A stretch of 64,000 nt of DNA from Paraburkholderia aromaticivorans. Its GTDB lineage: Bacteria > Pseudomonadota > Gammaproteobacteria > Burkholderiales > Burkholderiaceae. Position 1 is the stretch's first letter; each line of letters begins with the position of its first letter. Below, in pieces: positions 28,228 to 38,281 of this stretch. Where the stretch lies: the NCBI RefSeq assembly GCF_012689525.1, contig NZ_CP051516.1, positions 3,596,001 to 3,660,000 on the forward strand, in the 5' to 3' direction. The translations under genes were made by a program, and so were the position numbers. The notes beneath the pieces were generated by a model. It was given only the letters and a program-made list of their open reading frames with translations. It was not told the DNA's origin and did not search any database.

Positions 28228-29364
28228 ATGACGCTCGCCTCCACTTTAGAGATCATTGCCGAACTGAAAGCAGGCCGGATGGTGATCCTCGTCGACGAGG
28301 AAGACCGCGAAAACGAGGGCGACCTCGTGATCGCCGCCGAATTCGTTACGCCGGAAGCGATCAACTTCATGGCCCGCTACGGCCGTGGCCTGATTTGCCT
28401 GACGCTCACGCAGGAACGCTGCAAGCTGCTGAACCTGCCGCTCATGACCTACCGCAACGGCACGCAGTACGGCACGGCGTTCACGGTCAGTATCGAAGCG
28501 GCCGAAGGCGTCACCACCGGCATTTCGGCCGCCGACCGTTCCCGAACGATCGCCACCGCGGTCGCGCCGGAAGCCAAGGCCGAGCACATCGTGCAGCCGG
28601 GCCACGTGTTCCCGATCATGGCCCAGCCCGGTGGCGTGCTGGTGCGTGCCGGCCACACCGAGGCGGGCTGCGATTTCACCGCGCTGGCCGGCCTCACGCC
28701 GGCGGCGGTGATCTGCGAAGTCATCAAGGACGACGGCACGATGGCGCGCCTGCCGGACTTGATGGAATTCGCCAAGGAACACGGTCTGAAAATCGGCACG
28801 ATCGCAGATCTGATCCACTATCGCAGCCGCACCGAGTCGATCGTCGAGCGGATTTGCGAACGCACCATGCAGACCGCGCACGGCGCATTCCGCGCTGTCA
28901 TGTATCTCGACCAGCCGAGCGGCCAGCCGCATATCGCGCTGGTGCGCGGCACGCCGTGCACGGATCAGGACACGCTGGTGCGCGTGCATGAACCGCTGTC
29001 GGTGCTGGATCTGCTCGAAGTCGGCGAATCGACCCATTCATGGACGCTGGACGCGGCCATGAAAGAGATTGCCGCACGCGACTGCGGCGTGATCGTCCTG
29101 CTGAACTGCGGCGACTCGAAGGACCATCTGATCGACGTTTTCAAGGCGTTCGACTCGAAAGAAAGAGCCGACGCCCTCAAACGCCGCCCGGTCGACTTCA
29201 AGACATATGGCATCGGCGCGCAGATTCTGCGTGAACTCGGTGTCGGCAGGATGCAGGTGCTGTCGAACCCGCGCAAGCTGGGCAGCATGTCGGGCTACGG
29301 TCTCGAAGTCACGGGCTTCGTGCCGATGCCGGGCGGCAAGGCACAAGCTCCGCAACAAGGCTGA
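28228..29364 (+). CDS. ribB: DHBP synthase with degenerate GTP cyclohydrolase II domain (RibBA/RibBX-like)
   Basis: The 378-residue protein starts [17 protein letters not shown]. Residues 1-200 are an intact DHBP synthase with the acidic loop [27 protein letters not shown] and [18 protein letters not shown]. The C-terminal half aligns with RibA (GTP cyclohydrolase II) but reads [19 protein letters not shown] where the three zinc cysteines should be. It also lacks the RQEGRGIG loop. So only 3,4-dihydroxy-2-butanone 4-phosphate synthesis is expected, and a separate ribA is needed. No FMN riboswitch consensus is visible upstream. Confidence 0.93.
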   Translation: MTLASTLEIIAELKAGRMVILVDEEDRENEGDLVIAAEFVTPEAINFMARYGRGLICLTLTQERCKLLNLPLMTYRNGTQYGTAFTVSIEAAEGVTTGISAADRSRTIATAVAPEAKAEHIVQPGHVFPIMAQPGGVLVRAGHTEAGCDFTALAGLTPAAVICEVIKDDGTMARLPDLMEFAKEHGLKIGTIADLIHYRSRTESIVERICERTMQTAHGAFRAVMYLDQPSGQPHIALVRGTPCTDQDTLVRVHEPLSVLDLLEVGESTHSWTLDAAMKEIAARDCGVIVLLNCGDSKDHLIDVFKAFDSKERADALKRRPVDFKTYGIGAQILRELGVGRMQVLSNPRKLGSMSGYGLEVTGFVPMPGGKAQAPQQG

Positions 29365-29415
29365 TCCGACCATTCACGCGCTTCGCGCCCACTCAAAACA
29401 CACTACGGAATTCAC

Positions 29416-29922
29416 ATGGAAATCGGACAATACCAACCGAATCTCGACGGCGACGGACTGCGTATCGGCATCGTCCAGGCGCGCTTTAACGAACCCGTTT
29501 GCAACGGCCTCGCGGACTCCTGTATCGAAGAACTCGAACGCCTCGGCGTGACCGGCGAAGACGTGCTGCTGGTCACCGTGCCGGGTGCGCTGGAAATCCC
29601 GCTGGCGCTGCAAAAGCTCGCCGAAAGCGCGCAATTCGACGCGCTGATCGCGCTCGGCGCGGTGATTCGCGGCGAAACGTACCACTTCGAACTGGTCTCG
29701 AACGAAAGCGGCGCGGGCATCACGCGTATCGGCCTCGACTTCGGCATTCCGGTCGCGAACGCGGTGCTGACCACCGAAAACGACGAGCAAGCCGTCGCGC
29801 GCATGACCGAAAAGGGTCGTGACGCAGCGCGCGTGGCCGTCGAAATGGCGAACCTCGCCGTCGCGCTGGAACAACTCGGCGGCGACGACGAGGAAGAAGA
29901 CGAAGAAGAGGAAGAGGCATGA
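29416..29922 (+). CDS. ribH: 6,7-dimethyl-8-ribityllumazine synthase
   Basis: The 168-residue capsid-forming enzyme carries [53 protein letters not shown] and [14 protein letters not shown]. It ends in a very acidic tail ([14 protein letters not shown]). It joins the ribityl-pyrimidine and the RibB product. It overlaps nusB by four bases (ATGA). Confidence 0.97.
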   Translation: MEIGQYQPNLDGDGLRIGIVQARFNEPVCNGLADSCIEELERLGVTGEDVLLVTVPGALEIPLALQKLAESAQFDALIALGAVIRGETYHFELVSNESGAGITRIGLDFGIPVANAVLTTENDEQAVARMTEKGRDAARVAVEMANLAVALEQLGGDDEEEDEEEEEA

Positions 29923-30353
29923 AGAGCGCACGCCGACGCTCCCGCGAACTGGCCACGCAGGGGCTTTACCAGTGGCTGCTGTCGGGCTCGCCCGGCGGTG
30001 AAATCGACGCGCAACTGCGCGGCGCGCAAGGCTTCGACAAGGCCGACCACGAACATCTGGACGCCATTCTGCACGGCGTGATCCGCGATTCGGAAGCACT
30101 GTCCGCGGCAATCGCTCCGTGTCTCGACCGTCCAATCGAGCAGCTGTCGCCGGTTGAACGCGCCGTGCTGCTGGTGGCCGCGTTTGAACTGAAGAATCAC
30201 GTCGACATTCCTTATCGCGTGGTCATCAACGAAGCGGTCGAACTCGCCAAGACGTTCGGCGGCGCGGACGGCTACAAGTACGTGAACGGCGTGCTGGACA
30301 AACTGTCGGCACAACTGCGCGTGGATGAAACGCAGGCGGCTCGCAAGCGTTGA
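29919..30353 (+). CDS. nusB: Transcription antitermination factor NusB
   Basis: The 144-residue all-helical protein has [85 protein letters not shown]. It binds boxA RNA with NusE in rRNA antitermination. The ribH-nusB pairing is the common bacterial order, here translationally coupled. Confidence 0.97.
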   Translation: MKSARRRSRELATQGLYQWLLSGSPGGEIDAQLRGAQGFDKADHEHLDAILHGVIRDSEALSAAIAPCLDRPIEQLSPVERAVLLVAAFELKNHVDIPYRVVINEAVELAKTFGGADGYKYVNGVLDKLSAQLRVDETQAARKR

Positions 30354-30500
30354 GCGCAACGCGCATGACCGGCGGCGTGATCGTCGTCATGCACCTCGCT
30401 GAATGCGGCATAGTCGAACCGCCTGCAGGGACGCCGCTTCGCGCGTGAACGCACGCGCAAGAGGCCGTCCCGCTTTTGCTTCTGAACTGGATTTGATCGT

Positions 30501-31697
30501 ATGAACTCCGTGACCGAACCCTTGGTGCGGCTTGCTGCACGTGTGGATGCCATCCAGCCTTTCTATGTGATGGAGCTGGCCAAGGAGGCCGCGCTTCTCG
30601 AGCGCGACGGACGCGACATCATTCATATGGGCATCGGCGAACCCGATTTCACCGCGCCCGAGCCGGTTATCGAGGCGGCCGCGAGCGCACTGCGCCGTGG
30701 CGTCACGCAATACACCAGCGCGCTCGGCCTGCACGCGCTGCGCGAAGCGATCTCGGCGCATTACGCCGACTTCTACGGCGTCAGCGTGGATCCGGCGCGG
30801 ATCGTCGTTACCGCCGGCGCATCGGCCGCATTGCTGCTGGCTTGCGCGGCGCTGGTCGATCGCGACGACGAAGTGCTGATGCCCGACCCGTGCTATCCGT
30901 GCAACCGTCATTTCGTGATCGCCGCCGAAGGCAAGCCGGTGATGGTGCCTAGCGGCCCGGCCGAACGTTTCCAACTCACCGCCGCCGACGTCGAGCGTCT
31001 CTGGAACGAGCACACCCGTGGCGTGCTGCTGGCGTCGCCGTCGAATCCGACCGGTACGTCGATCGAACCGGCCGAACTGGAGCGCATCGTCAAGGCCGTG
31101 CGGGCGCGTGGCGGCTTTACCATCGTCGACGAGATCTACCAGGGGCTGAGCTACGACGCGAAGCCCGTGTCAGCGCTCTCCTTCGGCGACGACGTGATCA
31201 CCGTCAACAGCTTCTCGAAGTACTTCAACATGACGGGCTGGCGCCTGGGCTGGCTGGTGGTGCCGCCCAGCATGGTCAGCGCGTTCGAAAAACTCGCGCA
31301 AAACCTGTTCATCTGCGCCTCCGCGCTCGCCCAGCATGCGGCGCTCGCCTGCTTCGAGCCGGAAACGATCGCGATCTATGAAGCGCGGCGCATGGAATTC
31401 AAACGTCGCCGCGACTTCATCGCGCCGGCGCTGAAATCGCTCGGTTTCTCCGTGCCGGTGATGCCCGACGGCGCTTTCTATGTGTACACCGATTGCCGCA
31501 CGGTCGCGCATCCGGCGGCCGGCGACAGCGCGGCGCTCACCAAGGCCATGCTGCACGATGCGGGCGTGGTGCTGGTGCCGGGTATGGATTTCGGTACGCA
31601 CGCGCCGAAGGAGTACATCCGGCTGTCGTACGCCACTGCCTATCCGAAGCTGGAAGAGGCCGTCGATCGGCTGGCGAAGTTCTTCGGCAAGGGTTGA
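30501..31697 (+). CDS. Class I/II pyridoxal-phosphate aminotransferase
   Basis: The 398-residue fold type I enzyme has DIIHMGIGEPDFTAPEPV, YTSALGLHALREAIS, SPSNPTGTSI and the PLP-lysine motif NSFSKYFNMTGWRLGWLV, with the arginine-binding EYIRLSYAT near the end. These are traits of the aspartate/alanine aminotransferase group. The amino acid specificity cannot be read. It stands 147 bases after nusB and probably has its own promoter. Confidence 0.9.
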   Translation: MNSVTEPLVRLAARVDAIQPFYVMELAKEAALLERDGRDIIHMGIGEPDFTAPEPVIEAAASALRRGVTQYTSALGLHALREAISAHYADFYGVSVDPARIVVTAGASAALLLACAALVDRDDEVLMPDPCYPCNRHFVIAAEGKPVMVPSGPAERFQLTAADVERLWNEHTRGVLLASPSNPTGTSIEPAELERIVKAVRARGGFTIVDEIYQGLSYDAKPVSALSFGDDVITVNSFSKYFNMTGWRLGWLVVPPSMVSAFEKLAQNLFICASALAQHAALACFEPETIAIYEARRMEFKRRRDFIAPALKSLGFSVPVMPDGAFYVYTDCRTVAHPAAGDSAALTKAMLHDAGVVLVPGMDFGTHAPKEYIRLSYATAYPKLEEAVDRLAKFFGKG

Positions 31698-31728
31698 GCG
31701 AAGGGCCTCGCCCTCAATCGCCAGACGA

Positions 31729-31763
31729 AAAAAAGGACACGCCTGATGGGTGTCCTTTTTTGT
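31729..31763. terminator. Bidirectional terminator between the aminotransferase and the transglycosylase
   Basis: aaaaaggacac/gtgtccttttt with a gcctgatg loop is flanked by A and T tracts. It can end both convergent genes. Confidence 0.85.
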
Positions 31764-31804
31764 TGCCGCTCCTGCATGGAGTCGCCAGCTCTACGCTTCC
31801 AACC

Positions 31805-32995
31805 TCAAGCGCCCAACTCCGACGCTGATGCCACGTGCTTGGTCGCGTTGGTGCTCGCATCGTCCTGCTCGGAGGAAACCGGCGTCTTCACCGATGTCGC
31901 CGCGCTCAACTGATGACTGCCCTCGAGCGTCACCTGCACGCGCTTGCCGTTGCTGGCAGGCGCAGCCGTATTGGTCGATGCGGTCAGAACCGGCGCCTGC
32001 GGTGCGTTGATCGGCACCTTGCGGCCACGCGCCACGTCGCGCAGACGGCCACGCTCGGCCATCACCTTGGCGCCGTAGCCACCGTCGTCCGGCGAGGTCG
32101 AGCCGACGTACAGGCGTAAGCCGCCCGGCAGCGAGCCGCCGCGTGCGATGCAATCCTTCAGCACCAGCGCGCCCACCTTGATGTTCGCGACCGGTTCGAG
32201 CGCCGCGCTCTGGCCGCCGAAGTACTGGAATTTGTCCGAGTGCACCTTGGACATCACCTGCATCAGGCCTTGTGCGCCGACGCCGCTCTCGGCATACGGG
32301 TTGAAGCCCGACTCGATTGCCATCACGGACAGCAGCAGCAGCGGATCGAGACCGACTTCGCGGCCGGTATCGAACGCGGCCTTGACGAGTTCGCTGACGG
32401 GTTCCTGAGCAACGCGATAGCGCCGCGCCAGAAACGACGCAACCAGATCCTGCTCGCGGGTCGAGATCAGGACGCGGTCGTCGCGTGCGTCGGCGGAGAC
32501 ACGTTGCGACGGGATCAGCCGCGCCAGCGCGGTGACGCTCTGCATGGTGCGCGGGTCGAGGCCGTTCAGCGCCGCGACGCCCATGCCGGTCGAGCCGTTG
32601 GTGTCGAATGCGCCGTCAGAGCTGGGGTTGCTCGCGGAGACGCTGGTGTTGCCGTTGCTACCGTTGTTCGTGCCGCTCACGGCGTCGGGGCGGTTCGAAT
32701 TGGCGGACAGCGAGTCGTCGGAGGACGCGCGTGCGGGCGGTCCGAAAGCCGGCAGCGGGTTGCCCTGCAGCAGACGGGCGGGACCGGCTTGCACAGCGGC
32801 GGAGATGACCGGCATCAACTTGGCGGCTAGCGTGCCGCGCAGGGCCGGCATCAGCCACAGTGCGACTGTCAACACCACCGCGATACCGCCGACGATGCTG
32901 AACAGGTGATGACTCATTCGCGTCCCGCGACGCAGCACACCACGCACAACTTGCGCGATACGCTCATCGGGACGCCACGATGACCAGGCGTTCAT
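31805..32995 (-). CDS. SLT-type lytic transglycosylase, membrane-anchored
   Basis: The 396-residue product has one N-terminal membrane helix (HLFSIVGGIAVVLTVALWLMPAL), then a low-complexity Ser/Asn/Gly-rich linker (about 90-145). The SLT domain follows, with the catalytic glutamate in MAIESGFNPYAESGVGAQGLMQVM. The tail is again low complexity. It would cleave the murein glycan strand in the periplasm. GGGAGA precedes the ATG. Confidence 0.88.
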   Translation of the reverse strand: MNAWSSWRPDERIAQVVRGVLRRGTRMSHHLFSIVGGIAVVLTVALWLMPALRGTLAAKLMPVISAAVQAGPARLLQGNPLPAFGPPARASSDDSLSANSNRPDAVSGTNNGSNGNTSVSASNPSSDGAFDTNGSTGMGVAALNGLDPRTMQSVTALARLIPSQRVSADARDDRVLISTREQDLVASFLARRYRVAQEPVSELVKAAFDTGREVGLDPLLLLSVMAIESGFNPYAESGVGAQGLMQVMSKVHSDKFQYFGGQSAALEPVANIKVGALVLKDCIARGGSLPGGLRLYVGSTSPDDGGYGAKVMAERGRLRDVARGRKVPINAPQAPVLTASTNTAAPASNGKRVQVTLEGSHQLSAATSVKTPVSSEQDDASTNATKHVASASELGA

Positions 32996-33161
32996 TCAGA
33001 TCTCCCATGTTGCATGATCAGCGAACCCCGCCGGATGAAGAGGCGGTGAGGCACGTTCGCAGAATCAAGACATCGCGTGCTCTGTCTGGTTAGGGCAGCA
33101 GCGACGTCGGGAAAACGGCAAATACCGTTTGTGGGGAGCCATCCTGAAAGAGGACCGCGGC

Positions 33162-33275
33162 ATGTCAAAAAAGCATGCGGGCGGTGGCTCCCACGCGAAA
33201 AACCAGCGTCAGTTCGCGCTGGCGAGAACATCAATAAAACCGTTAGATACCGTGCAGGGAGTCGGTAAGCGGTGA
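33162..33275 (+). CDS. Possible very small basic protein (37 aa)
   Basis: An ATG preceded by AAAGAGGA at correct spacing opens a 37-codon frame beginning MSKKHAGGGSHAKNQRQF. The product is strongly basic with no cysteine or membrane helix. It lies alone in the gap between the transglycosylase and ubiD. Only the ribosome site and composition support it. Confidence 0.35.
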   Translation: MSKKHAGGGSHAKNQRQFALARTSIKPLDTVQGVGKR

Positions 33276-33602
33276 CGCGTTGCGTCTGATGGGACCGGGG
33301 GCAGTGGTAAAAAGGTTCACGCCCTGCAACCAATGTGGACGGATTCTATGCAGGGTTTTATAGATCGTCAACACTATAGATAGGCAAATGTATAACTAAT
33401 TGTAATAAAGAACAGTGTTCAGACCGTCTAAAACCGCGCGGCGCGCGCCTTTTGAGCTATCTCGATCCCTACGTCTCACCTAGGTCGTTTGGCTGAGGTA
33501 CGTGCGCTTGCCAACACAGGTAAAATCGACAATCGTTCTGGCGCCGTTAAACCCTGCTGCGCCTCCCCTTTCCGCCGCTTGCGCGGCACTGAACAGCACC
33601 AG
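33276..33602. other. AT-rich promoter region upstream of ubiD
   Basis: Sequence from about 33340 to 33420 is AT-rich with no coding frame. A perfect palindrome, gaacagtgttc, lies at 33410-33420. I could not define a promoter with confidence. Confidence 0.4.
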
Positions 33603-35171
33603 ATGAAATACAAAGACCTGCGCGATTTCGTCGGCCGTCTCGAGACGATCGGTGAACTGCGCCGCATCTCACAAAACGTCTCGCCTGTCCTGGAAATGAC
33701 CGAGTTGTGCGACCGCGTGCTGCGCGCCGGCGGTCCGGCTTTGCTGTTCGAGAGCAAGGCACAGCATGCGTTCCCGGTGCTCGGCAACCTGTTCGGCACG
33801 CCTCGGCGGGTCGCGCTCGGCATGGGTGTCGACGCGCAAGCCGGCGAAGGCGACGGCGCCGCGCTCGAATCGCTGCGCGACGTGGGCCGGCTGCTCTCCG
33901 CATTAAAGGAACCGGAGCCGCCGAAGGGGCTCAAGGACGCCGGCAAGCTGTTCTCGCTCGCGAAGGCGGTCTGGGACATAGCGCCCAAGACGGTAAGCGC
34001 GCCGCCCTGCCAGGAAATCGTCTGGGAAGGCAACGACGTCGACCTCGCCAGGCTGCCGATTCAGACCTGCTGGCCCGGCGATGCCGGCCCGCTGATCACA
34101 TGGGGCCTGACCGTCACAAAAGGCCCGAACAAGAGCCGACAAAACTTAGGCATATATCGCCAGCAATTGATCGGACGTAACAAACTGATCATGCGATGGC
34201 TCGCGCATCGCGGCGGCGCGCTCGATTTTCGCGAGTTCGCGCTGCAGAACCCGGGCAAGCCGTATCCGGTCGCCGTCGTGCTGGGCGCCGATCCCGCGAC
34301 AATCCTCGGCGCGGTGACGCCGGTGCCCGACACGCTCTCCGAATACCAGTTCGCCGGCCTCCTGCGCGGCGGCCGTACCGAACTGGCGAAGTGCATCACG
34401 CCGGGTGTCGACGGCTTGCAGGTGCCGGCGCGCGCCGAGATCGTGCTCGAAGGCTTCATCCATCCGCAGGAAGGCGCGCCTTCGCCCGCTCCTGCAGGCG
34501 CGCCGCCGCGTCCGGTCAAGGGCGCGTCGGCGGCCTATGAACATGCGCTGGAAGGCCCGTACGGCGACCACACCGGCTACTACAACGAGCAGGAGTGGTT
34601 CCCTGTCTTCACGGTCGAGCGCATCACCATGCGGCGCGACGCGATCTACCACTCCACGTACACCGGCAAACCGCCCGACGAGCCCGCCGTGCTCGGCGTC
34701 GCGCTCAACGAAGTGTTCGTGCCGCTGCTGCAAAAGCAGTTCAGCGAGATCACCGACTTCTATCTGCCGCCCGAAGGCTGCAGTTACCGCATGGCCATCG
34801 TGCAGATGAAGAAGAGCTACCCTGGCCACGCCAAACGCGTGATGTTCGGCGTGTGGAGCTTCCTGCGGCAGTTCATGTATACGAAGTTCATCGTCGTGGT
34901 CGACGAGGACGTGAATATCCGCGACTGGAAGGAAGTGATCTGGGCGATCACCACGCGCATCGATCCGGCGCGCGATACGGTGCTGGTGGATCGCACGCCG
35001 ATCGACTATCTGGATTTCGCCTCGCCGGTGGCCGGACTCGGATCGAAGATGGGCCTCGACGCGACCAACAAGTGGCCCGGCGAAACCGATCGCGAATGGG
35101 GCCGCCCCATCGTGATGGACGACGCGGTCAAACAGCGCATCGACACCTTGTGGAACGAGTTGGGCCTCTGA
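33603..35171 (+). CDS. ubiD: 4-hydroxy-3-polyprenylbenzoate decarboxylase UbiD
   Basis: The 522-residue prenyl-FMN-dependent decarboxylase opens [22 protein letters not shown]. It carries [20 protein letters not shown]...[26 protein letters not shown] and the active-site region [20 protein letters not shown], and it closes with [16 protein letters not shown] Pro/Ala-rich insertion lies just before EGPYGDHT. It acts in ubiquinone synthesis. No ubiX gene is visible nearby. Confidence 0.94.
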   Translation: MKYKDLRDFVGRLETIGELRRISQNVSPVLEMTELCDRVLRAGGPALLFESKAQHAFPVLGNLFGTPRRVALGMGVDAQAGEGDGAALESLRDVGRLLSALKEPEPPKGLKDAGKLFSLAKAVWDIAPKTVSAPPCQEIVWEGNDVDLARLPIQTCWPGDAGPLITWGLTVTKGPNKSRQNLGIYRQQLIGRNKLIMRWLAHRGGALDFREFALQNPGKPYPVAVVLGADPATILGAVTPVPDTLSEYQFAGLLRGGRTELAKCITPGVDGLQVPARAEIVLEGFIHPQEGAPSPAPAGAPPRPVKGASAAYEHALEGPYGDHTGYYNEQEWFPVFTVERITMRRDAIYHSTYTGKPPDEPAVLGVALNEVFVPLLQKQFSEITDFYLPPEGCSYRMAIVQMKKSYPGHAKRVMFGVWSFLRQFMYTKFIVVVDEDVNIRDWKEVIWAITTRIDPARDTVLVDRTPIDYLDFASPVAGLGSKMGLDATNKWPGETDREWGRPIVMDDAVKQRIDTLWNELGL

Positions 35172-35224
35172 GGCAAGCCGTACAACGAGACTGAAATAAC
35201 AAAGCTAACGGAGCCGTTGCGCGG

Positions 35225-35902
35225 ATGCATGCCTTTTCAATGATGTCGGATGGATTTTTTCTGTCGCTGTCGCTGTGTCTGGATATCGGTCTCGTGAACG
35301 TCGCCATGATTTCCCTGACGCTCTCGCATGGCTTCAAACCGGGCTTCTGGCTCGGCCTCGGTTCGTGCATCGGCGATCTGATTTATGCGGCGCTCGCGCT
35401 CGCGGGCATGGCCGCCTTGTTGCAGTTCGAATCCGTGCGCTGGGTGGTGTGGATCGGCGGCGCGGCGATCCTGCTCTTCCTGACCTGGAAGATGGCGCGT
35501 GAAGCGATGTTCCCGGCGACCGCACCGGCAGTGGCCGGCGAGGCGGACGCGAATGCGCCGCATCTGTCCGCGTGGCGCGGTTTCTTGCGCGGCGTCTTGC
35601 TAGCGGTGTCGTCGCCTTCGGCGATTTTGTGGTTCGCCGCGGTCGGCGGCGCGCTGATCGCAAAAGCGGGCGCCACGAGCGTGACGACCGCGCCGGTATT
35701 TCTCGGCGGATTCTTTCTCGGCGGTCTGTGCTGGACGATCTTCATCTGCGGACTCGGCAGCCACGGACGCAAACGCGCCGGCACAGGTTTGCTGCGCGCC
35801 TGTCACGTGCTGTCCGCGCTGCTGTTTGCGTACTTCTCGTACAGCGTGATCGTCAACGGGTATCGCGATCTGATCGTGCAAACCGCGCACGTGGCAAGCT
35901 GA
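35225..35902 (+). CDS. LysE-family amino acid exporter
   Basis: The 225-residue protein has six hydrophobic segments and the family opening GFFLSLSLCLDIGLVNVAMISLTLSHGFKPGFWLGLGSCIGD. The third segment ends in LFLTWKMAREA and the fourth holds LAVSSPSAILWFAAVGGALI. An alternative start at 35240 is possible. It lies 53 bases after ubiD and may be cotranscribed. Substrate unknown. Confidence 0.85.
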   Translation: MHAFSMMSDGFFLSLSLCLDIGLVNVAMISLTLSHGFKPGFWLGLGSCIGDLIYAALALAGMAALLQFESVRWVVWIGGAAILLFLTWKMAREAMFPATAPAVAGEADANAPHLSAWRGFLRGVLLAVSSPSAILWFAAVGGALIAKAGATSVTTAPVFLGGFFLGGLCWTIFICGLGSHGRKRAGTGLLRACHVLSALLFAYFSYSVIVNGYRDLIVQTAHVAS

Positions 35903-35906
35903 CGTG

Positions 35907-35934
35907 AAAACGGCTCGCGTTGGCGAGCCGTTTT
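35907..35934. terminator. Terminator after the LysE-type exporter
   Basis: aaaacggctcgc/gcgagccgtttt is a perfect stem flanked by A4 and T4. It also serves the convergent dehydratase gene. Confidence 0.85.
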
Positions 35935-35999
35935 CGATCAAGCATCAGGTATCACGCATCAGGGTTGGCAAGCGCCACAACGCCACCCGACGCGATGTA

Positions 36000-36965
36000 T
36001 CAGGCGAGATACTGCGCGAGCTTTTCCAGGTCGACGTTACCGCCGCTCACCACCACGCCGACACGCTTGCCCTTCACCGGCACGATGCCGTTGAGCACCG
36101 CGGCCGCGGCGAGACAGCCCGTCGGCTCGACCACGATCTTCATGCGCTGCGCGAAAAAGCGCATTGTCTCGATCAGCTGCGCGTCGCTGACCGTTTCAAT
36201 TTGCGCGACCAGTTTCTGGATGATTGCAAACGTGTAGTCGCCCAGATGCGTGGAGGCGGCGCCGTCGGCGATCGTGCGCGGCGTGTCGATATGCACGATC
36301 TCGCCGCGCGCCAGCGATTGCTGGCCGTCGTTGCCCGCCTCCGGCTCGATGCCGATCACCGTGCACGCCGGGCTCAAGGCCGCTGCGGACAACGCGCTGC
36401 CGCTGATCAATCCACCGCCGCCGAGGCATACGAACAGCATGTCGAGCGGGCCGGTTTCCTCGATCAACTCCTTCACCGCCGTGCCCTGCCCGGCGATCAC
36501 ATGCGGATGATCGTACGGCGGAATCAGCGTCATGCCGCGCTCTTCGGCGAGCCGCCGGCCGATCTCTTCGCGGTTCTCCGTGTAGCGGTCGTAGGTGATC
36601 ACTTCACCGCCGTAGCCCTTGGTTGCCGCGACTTTGGCCGCGGGTGCGTCCTGCGGCATGACGATCGTCGCGTGGATGCAAGCCAGGCGGGCCGACAAGG
36701 CGATCGCCTGGGCGTGGTTACCCGACGAATACGTCAGCACGCCGGCTTTGCGCTGCTCCGCGTCGAAATGCGAGATCGCGTTATAAGCGCCACGAAATTT
36801 GAAGGCGCCCATGCGCTGAAAATTTTCGCACTTGAAGAACACCGACGCCCCGGTGCGCTCGTTGAACGTGCTCGAGGTTAGAACGGGAGTGCGATGGGCG
36901 ACGCCGTCAAGACGCGCAGCGGCGTCGAGTACGTCGTCGAAAGTGGGAGCGGGAAGCGCTTGCAT
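36000..36965 (-). CDS. Threonine/serine dehydratase, no ACT domain
   Basis: From the ATG at 36965, preceded by GGAGAG, the product is 321 residues. It is a fold type II PLP enzyme with the lysine in MGAFKFRGAYNAI, SSGNHAQAIALSARL and the phosphate loop CLGGGGLISGSAL, then VVVSGGNVDLEKL. The lack of a C-terminal regulatory domain places it with catabolic threonine dehydratase, serine racemase-like and 3-hydroxyaspartate ammonia-lyase proteins. The substrate among these cannot be settled. Confidence 0.87.
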   Translation of the reverse strand: MQALPAPTFDDVLDAAARLDGVAHRTPVLTSSTFNERTGASVFFKCENFQRMGAFKFRGAYNAISHFDAEQRKAGVLTYSSGNHAQAIALSARLACIHATIVMPQDAPAAKVAATKGYGGEVITYDRYTENREEIGRRLAEERGMTLIPPYDHPHVIAGQGTAVKELIEETGPLDMLFVCLGGGGLISGSALSAAALSPACTVIGIEPEAGNDGQQSLARGEIVHIDTPRTIADGAASTHLGDYTFAIIQKLVAQIETVSDAQLIETMRFFAQRMKIVVEPTGCLAAAAVLNGIVPVKGKRVGVVVSGGNVDLEKLAQYLA

Positions 36966-37214
36966 CGGCGAAACTCTCCAGAGCGGTGGCGAAACAGCCA
37001 TTCTCCCAGCTTCGTCCCAGGTTTGGAACGTCAGGCGTGAAGTGAGCTTCGGTGGCAACTCTTCGCCTCGACCCGGCGCTCTTGCCAATTCAGACCGTCA
37101 TTCCGACGATAGTCCCAAACTGGCTGCATAAAAAGCCGCCAACAAATACAAACGGCGTAACCCGGCGATCAAGCCGGCTTTACGCCGTCAATAAAATAGC
37201 GCTACGTGCCGCGA

Positions 37215-37508
37215 TTAGCGGCGATAGTAACCGTGACCGTAATAACCGCGGTAATAGCCGTGATGATAGTAAGGACGTCCGTAGCCACCGTAATACCCGC
37301 CTACCACGACTGGCGCCGGTGCATAAACGACCGGCGGCGCATAAACCGGCTGCGGCGCATAGTAAACCGGCGGCGGCGCGGCATAAACCGGGTAAGCCGG
37401 CGCAATCGGAACCCCGATACCGATACCGACGGAAACGTGCGCCTGAGCGGCACCGGCGAGTCCCAAGCCGAGTGCTGCGGCAACGACAAACGGAACGATC
37501 TTTTTCAC
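37215..37508 (-). CDS. Secreted glycine/tyrosine/proline-rich protein (97 aa)
   Basis: The GTG start at 37508 follows AGGAGA. The product has a signal peptide (MKKIVPFVVAAALGLGLAGAAQA, cleaved before HVSVGIGIGV). The mature part is PV/YAPP-rich (APPPVYYAPQPVYAPPVVYAPAPV) followed by GGYYGGYGRPYYHHGYYRGYYGHGYYRR. Such low-complexity Tyr/Gly proteins are common and unassigned in Burkholderiales. The start was chosen for the signal peptide and ribosome site. Confidence 0.75.
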   Translation of the reverse strand: MKKIVPFVVAAALGLGLAGAAQAHVSVGIGIGVPIAPAYPVYAAPPPVYYAPQPVYAPPVVYAPAPVVVGGYYGGYGRPYYHHGYYRGYYGHGYYRR

Positions 37509-37830
37509 TTTTATTCTCCTAGCGCGGCCCACCAAGGTCGCCGACTTCGCATGCCCTGCATGCCATGAAATCAATGTATCGAAAAAGACCACGCCTATCT
37601 GTTCGCATTTGTTGCAAATTGCAATTGGCGCCAAAAGTCCGCAATTTCCGCAGACGCCACAAGCAGCCAATGGGCTTCGTAATGCGCTGAAAAATCAGGG
37701 ATTGCGCCTGTCCGAACCCACAGCGATCAGCCGCAATGCCCGCTTTACGGCTTGGAGCATTCACTTGACGGTAATCTTTGATTACAAATTAGCTTCAATC
37801 CTGACGGCATCCAATTGAGCCCCAAAATGA
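37509..37830. other. Intergenic stretch with a dyad beside a -35-like box
   Basis: TTGACG at 37765-37770 is followed at once by the perfect dyad gtaatc-ttt-gattac (37771-37785). I see no rightward gene before the terminator at 37831, so this may act as an operator for either direction. Nothing else is visible. Confidence 0.35.
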
Positions 37831-37863
37831 AAAATGCCCGGCTGATGGGCCGGGCATTTCCTT
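37831..37863. terminator. Terminator near the 53-aa gene
   Basis: aaatgcccgg/ccgggcattt is a perfect stem with A/T flanks; on the minus strand it ends the gene at 37883-38044. Confidence 0.8.
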
Positions 37864-37882
37864 ACCTGCGAGGGCCGCTACG

Positions 37883-38044
37883 TCAGCCGACCTTCACATA
37901 CGCGAACTCGCGGGATACGCTTGGCGGGACATAGGCGCCACTGATCCGCACGCGCGGCGTCAGGCGCTTTTTCTGGTCCCACCAGCGACGGCGCTGTGCA
38001 TGCGTCAGGAACCGCAAGTGCTTTCGGTAAGAAAAAATATTCAT
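37883..38044 (-). CDS. Small basic protein of unknown function (53 aa)
   Basis: The ATG at 38044 follows GGGAGG at optimal spacing. The product is strongly basic and aromatic, beginning MNIFSYRKHLRFLTHAQRRRWWDQKKRL and ending SREFAYVKVG. It has no hydrophobic segment. I do not recognise it. The ribosome site and the terminator just downstream argue that it is transcribed and translated. Confidence 0.65.
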   Translation of the reverse strand: MNIFSYRKHLRFLTHAQRRRWWDQKKRLTPRVRISGAYVPPSVSREFAYVKVG

Positions 38045-38281
38045 CGTGAACCTCCCGAATCTGACTGCGAGACGAAATACCCAGAACAGCAACTGCCAAA
38101 CCGGCTCTGAAGAATTGTGAGCAGTTTTCTAGCCCGTGGGGCGCACGCCGCCGGATGACCGGCTGGGCGCGCCATATCGCAGGCGCACTGACCAAGGGAA
38201 AGCCGACGTCCAGCCGCGCCGCGTGCGTGGCGGATGCGCGATACTTCTGCTTTTCCAATGTTCCGTCTGGAGCAGGCACCC

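Noticed and set aside
37795..37863. Short rightward RNA ending at the 37831 terminator
   Set aside because: The terminator is fully explained by the leftward 53-residue gene, and no good -10 box follows TTGACG.
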